A stretch of DNA of 64,000 nt from contig CAZTHK010000004.1 of assembly GCA_964613215.1 (NCBI GenBank), positions 104,990 through 168,989 on the forward strand. Reading direction: 5' to 3'. This document shows, piece by piece, positions 61,986 through 64,000 of this stretch (its first letter is position 1; every line of letters starts with the position of its first letter). A program made the position numbers and the translations under genes. Under the pieces are notes generated by a model that had not been told where the DNA came from, did no database searches, and worked only from the letters and a program-made list of their open reading frames with translations. The DNA comes from CAZTHK01 sp964613215. Lineage in GTDB: Bacteria; Krumholzibacteriota; Krumholzibacteriia; Krumholzibacteriales; CAZTHK01.

Positions 61986-62393
61986 TTATTCTTCCTCATA
62001 CATGGAAGTAAATGAAACATTTACCGCATTGGCAGCTTTCAATTCCTCAAAAATGTCGGATACCAGACGGTACTTGGTCCTGTGATCTACATTAAATGCA
62101 ACGATCAGAGACCTGTTCTCCTCAAGTTTTCGGGCGATAATAGAATTCACATCATCTACGTGAACAAGTTTATCATTTATACTGATCCTGCTGAACCTGT
62201 CAGCCCAGATATGTATCAGTCTCTCCCGCTCCTGATCGGCGCCCGATTCTGCCCGGGGCAGAATTATGGGCAGCCCTTCCTCCATCTTGAAGATAGTGGT
62301 TACCATGAAGAAGATGAGCAGAAGAAAGACAATATCCGCCATCGATTCGGTGGGGACCTTGTTTTGGACACCCTGTCTTTTCTCAACCTTCAA
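61986..62393 (-). CDS. ExbD/TolR biopolymer transport protein, second copy
   Basis: A 135-residue inner-membrane protein with a single helix (about 20-38) containing the proton-pathway Asp in MADIVFLLLIFFMV, then a periplasmic domain. TTG 62393 with GGAG 8 nt upstream is the start. It is paired with the ExbD upstream; paired ExbDs may form a mixed dimer inside the ExbB ring. Confidence 0.92.
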   Translation of the reverse strand: MKVEKRQGVQNKVPTESMADIVFLLLIFFMVTTIFKMEEGLPIILPRAESGADQERERLIHIWADRFSRISINDKLVHVDDVNSIIARKLEENRSLIVAFNVDHRTKYRLVSDIFEELKAANAVNVSFTSMYEEE

Positions 62394-62406
62394 TGTGAGA
62401 ACTCCT

Positions 62407-62817
62407 CTATGACGACGCTTTCAGCGTCCTAAGTGAAATCTTACTTGCCTTAGCCAGACGAAGCTCATCCAGTATATCGATCATCAAGCCGTAATCCGCA
62501 TCCGGATCTGTTTCTATTACTGTTACCATCTCGGGATTCATACGGAGTTTCCGTTCCACCACCGTCTTCACCTGCCCGAGAGATACGGGCCCGTGACCCT
62601 TGATAACAATGGAACCGTTGGGATAGGCCTGGATGTGAAGCACATTCTCCCGTTTCAGCTTGACCTGCTTTGAGCTCTCCCCGGGGAGGGCCATGGGCAG
62701 ACCCTTTTCAATTGCGAACATGGTACTGACCAGGAAGAATATTAGCAGGAGGAAATTGATATCCGACATGGATGCCACGTTGATTTCAGCTTTGGCTTTT
62801 CTCCTCTTACCTATCAT
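62407..62817 (-). CDS. ExbD/TolR biopolymer transport protein, first copy
   Basis: A 136-residue inner-membrane protein. It has a basic N-terminus, then a helix with the key Asp in MSDINFLLLIFFLVSTMF (about 17-34), and a periplasmic domain ending near the C-terminus. ATG 62817 follows GGAGAAAG. It lies 17 bp after the ExbB-like gene. Confidence 0.93.
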   Translation of the reverse strand: MIGKRRKAKAEINVASMSDINFLLLIFFLVSTMFAIEKGLPMALPGESSKQVKLKRENVLHIQAYPNGSIVIKGHGPVSLGQVKTVVERKLRMNPEMVTVIETDPDADYGLMIDILDELRLAKASKISLRTLKASS

Positions 62818-62834
62818 TATCTTTCTCCGGCTAT

Positions 62835-63701
62835 TTACTCCCTGACAATCTCTGCTTCTATCAACTCATTGACCAGCTCGGCGGAAGCCTCTTCCATCTC
62901 CAGGACGAATCTATCGATCTGAGACACAAAGAAGGAGTGTGCGATACTTGCCGGAATAGCCAGCATCAAACCGGTTGCCGTAGTTATCAGTGCCTCCTCG
63001 ATACCCGAAGCTACCACCTTGGCGCTTACCTGTTCGGCCGCTGCGATCGCTGCGAAAGCGCTGATCATACCCGATACGGTTCCCAGGAAGCCCAGCAGCG
63101 GTGAAACCTGTGCCACCGTTGCGATTGCCACCAGACCCCTTTCCAGAAATGATGTCTCGATACTTCCTGCGGTTTCTATGGCTTCCTTTACCGCGTCCGG
63201 GCCCCGTCCCGATCTCAGCAGACCCGAATGAAGCACAGCCGCAATGGGCCCCTTGGTCCTTTCACACACCTTCATGGCTGCGTCCACACCTTCATCGTGA
63301 AGAGCCTTTATCACCTCTGAAACCAGTCTCTTTACATTAACCTTAGCCCGGGTCAATGTGATCAGCCTTTCGATGATATAAACAACCATTACAATAGAAG
63401 CTACCAGCAGCCCGTACATAAAGTTGCCGCCCTGGACAAACTTCTCTCCAATACCGCTGTGCCTTATATTGTAAAGCCACCCCAGCTTCTCTCTCTCCAT
63501 CTTATCCTCGATCTTCTTGGCCACGGCCATGGAATCGCCCTTCGCCAGAGCCAGTGAATCAACCCCGGACTGGAGTTTAAACTCCTGCTGGGCAGTCTCC
63601 CCTTCTTCCTGCTGGGCCAATACATCGACAGGACCCGATACCATAACCGCACAGATAGCAACCGATAAAATGGCAATTGTCATAAAGCCTTTCTTAAGCA
63701 T
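62835..63701 (-). CDS. MotA/TolQ/ExbB proton channel family protein
   Basis: A 288-residue motor subunit. Unlike short ExbB it has a cleavable-looking N-terminal signal (MLKKGFMTIAILSVAICAVM, to VLA near 32) and a Gln/Glu-rich periplasmic stretch before the first motor helix (about 92-112). The channel signature ATVAQVSPLLGFLGTVSGMISAF lies near 190-212. ATG 63701 has AAGGAG 8 nt upstream and is preferred over a GTG that overlaps this site. It is the first gene of the ExbB-ExbD-ExbD-TonB operon. Confidence 0.92.
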   Translation of the reverse strand: MLKKGFMTIAILSVAICAVMVSGPVDVLAQQEEGETAQQEFKLQSGVDSLALAKGDSMAVAKKIEDKMEREKLGWLYNIRHSGIGEKFVQGGNFMYGLLVASIVMVVYIIERLITLTRAKVNVKRLVSEVIKALHDEGVDAAMKVCERTKGPIAAVLHSGLLRSGRGPDAVKEAIETAGSIETSFLERGLVAIATVAQVSPLLGFLGTVSGMISAFAAIAAAEQVSAKVVASGIEEALITTATGLMLAIPASIAHSFFVSQIDRFVLEMEEASAELVNELIEAEIVRE

Positions 63702-63832
63702 GCAACGCACTCCTTCTTATAATGAACAATTTACCTGTTTATTCTCCGTTATTACTTACTATGAACGGAACAATCGCAGCAGGCAGCCAAGTCTTAGTGT
63801 AAGATAAATTTTTACTGCCATTTTCGCATGGT

Positions 63833-63861
63833 AAGATAGTCAAATTAATTCTTCTTGTCAA
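63833..63861 (-). promoter_or_regulatory. Strong predicted promoter of the ExbB-ExbD-TonB operon
   Basis: On the minus strand a perfect -35 TTGACA (63856-63861) and a -10 TATCTT (63833-63838) are 17 bp apart. The leader would be about 125 nt. No Fur-box-like palindrome was recognised. Confidence 0.65.
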
Positions 63862-64000
63862 TAAAAATTTCTGCTCCGACAGCCGGTCATAAGTACATTT
63901 TATTGCATCCTCTTTATACTCCTTATCACTCCCTCTCTCCTTGTCATCAATAGCTGAAGTTAAGGGTTATCCTGTGTACCTGTCCCAGATAATTCAGGTC
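63862..64000. other. Gene-free right edge of window
   Basis: About 140 bp upstream of the ExbB operon promoter, AT-rich at first. No feature was recognised. Confidence 0.35.

Overview
The window is about 64 kb of a Gram-negative bacterial chromosome of roughly 50% GC. An outer membrane is indicated by a TolC-family channel, TonB with ExbB/ExbD motors, two predicted outer-membrane beta-barrels and several lipoproteins. A GWxTD-domain lipoprotein, a dihydroorotate-dehydrogenase-like protein, a rhomboid with a DUF6576-like tail and the MotA/TolQ-ExbD-ExbD-TonB order together suggest the FCB superphylum or a neighbouring candidate phylum. This assignment is inference; no rRNA or other phylogenetic marker lies in the window. 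No phage, plasmid, complete insertion sequence or CRISPR array was seen. Start codons are unusual: at least nine genes, including mreB and pgk, appear to start with TTG behind a well-placed Shine-Dalgarno sequence.

Region 1 (1-15 kb) is loosely packed, on both strands and rich in repeats. It holds a PfkB sugar kinase, a NUDIX hydrolase bracketed by two 196-bp inverted-ended repeats, a secreted protein with 42 Thr-Cys-rich motifs, a diacylglycerol kinase-like enzyme, a DUF378 membrane protein, a PEBP protein, an HPF/cold-shock fusion and a CDP-alcohol phosphatidyltransferase. A remnant Kai clock locus follows: response regulator, three-PAS histidine kinase, intact kaiB, and a chimera joining the start of kaiC to the end of a second kaiB. 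Next come a DHOD-like protein with a possible 48-codon upstream gene, a thioredoxin-reductase remnant and a beta-barrel protein.

Region 2 (15-30 kb) holds a PP-loop tRNA-thiolation-like ATPase, an oligopeptide ABC system (binding protein and two permeases, no ATPases) that encloses a membrane-anchored beta-CASP hydrolase, a ResB/CcsA cytochrome c maturation pair, a DUF885-like lipoprotein lacking its metal motif, a YtcJ-like amidohydrolase, a secreted beta-helix protein, a rhomboid protease and a DUF4446 protein.

Region 3 (30-46 kb) is housekeeping on the minus strand: fba-gap-pgk-tpiA-secG with tRNA-Leu(GAG), comF, lgt, a PmbA/TldE protein, the cell-shape cluster mreB-mreC-mreD-PBP2-rodA, radC and a rhomboid-TPR protein.

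Region 4 (46-64 kb) is envelope and transport: a beta-barrel protein with a long structured leader, a signal-less SH3-NlpC/P60 peptidase beside a second oligopeptide ABC system (a possible murein-peptide recycling unit), a MacB-type tripartite export operon (TolC, ATPase, adaptor, two permeases) ending in the GWxTD gene, and an ExbB-ExbD-ExbD-TonB operon with a strong promoter.

Three dispersed non-coding repeat families (120 bp, about 140 bp and 196 bp) lie between genes. The most unusual items are the kaiC-kaiB chimera, the cysteine-repeat protein, the NUDIX gene between paired repeats and the membrane-anchored beta-CASP protein.
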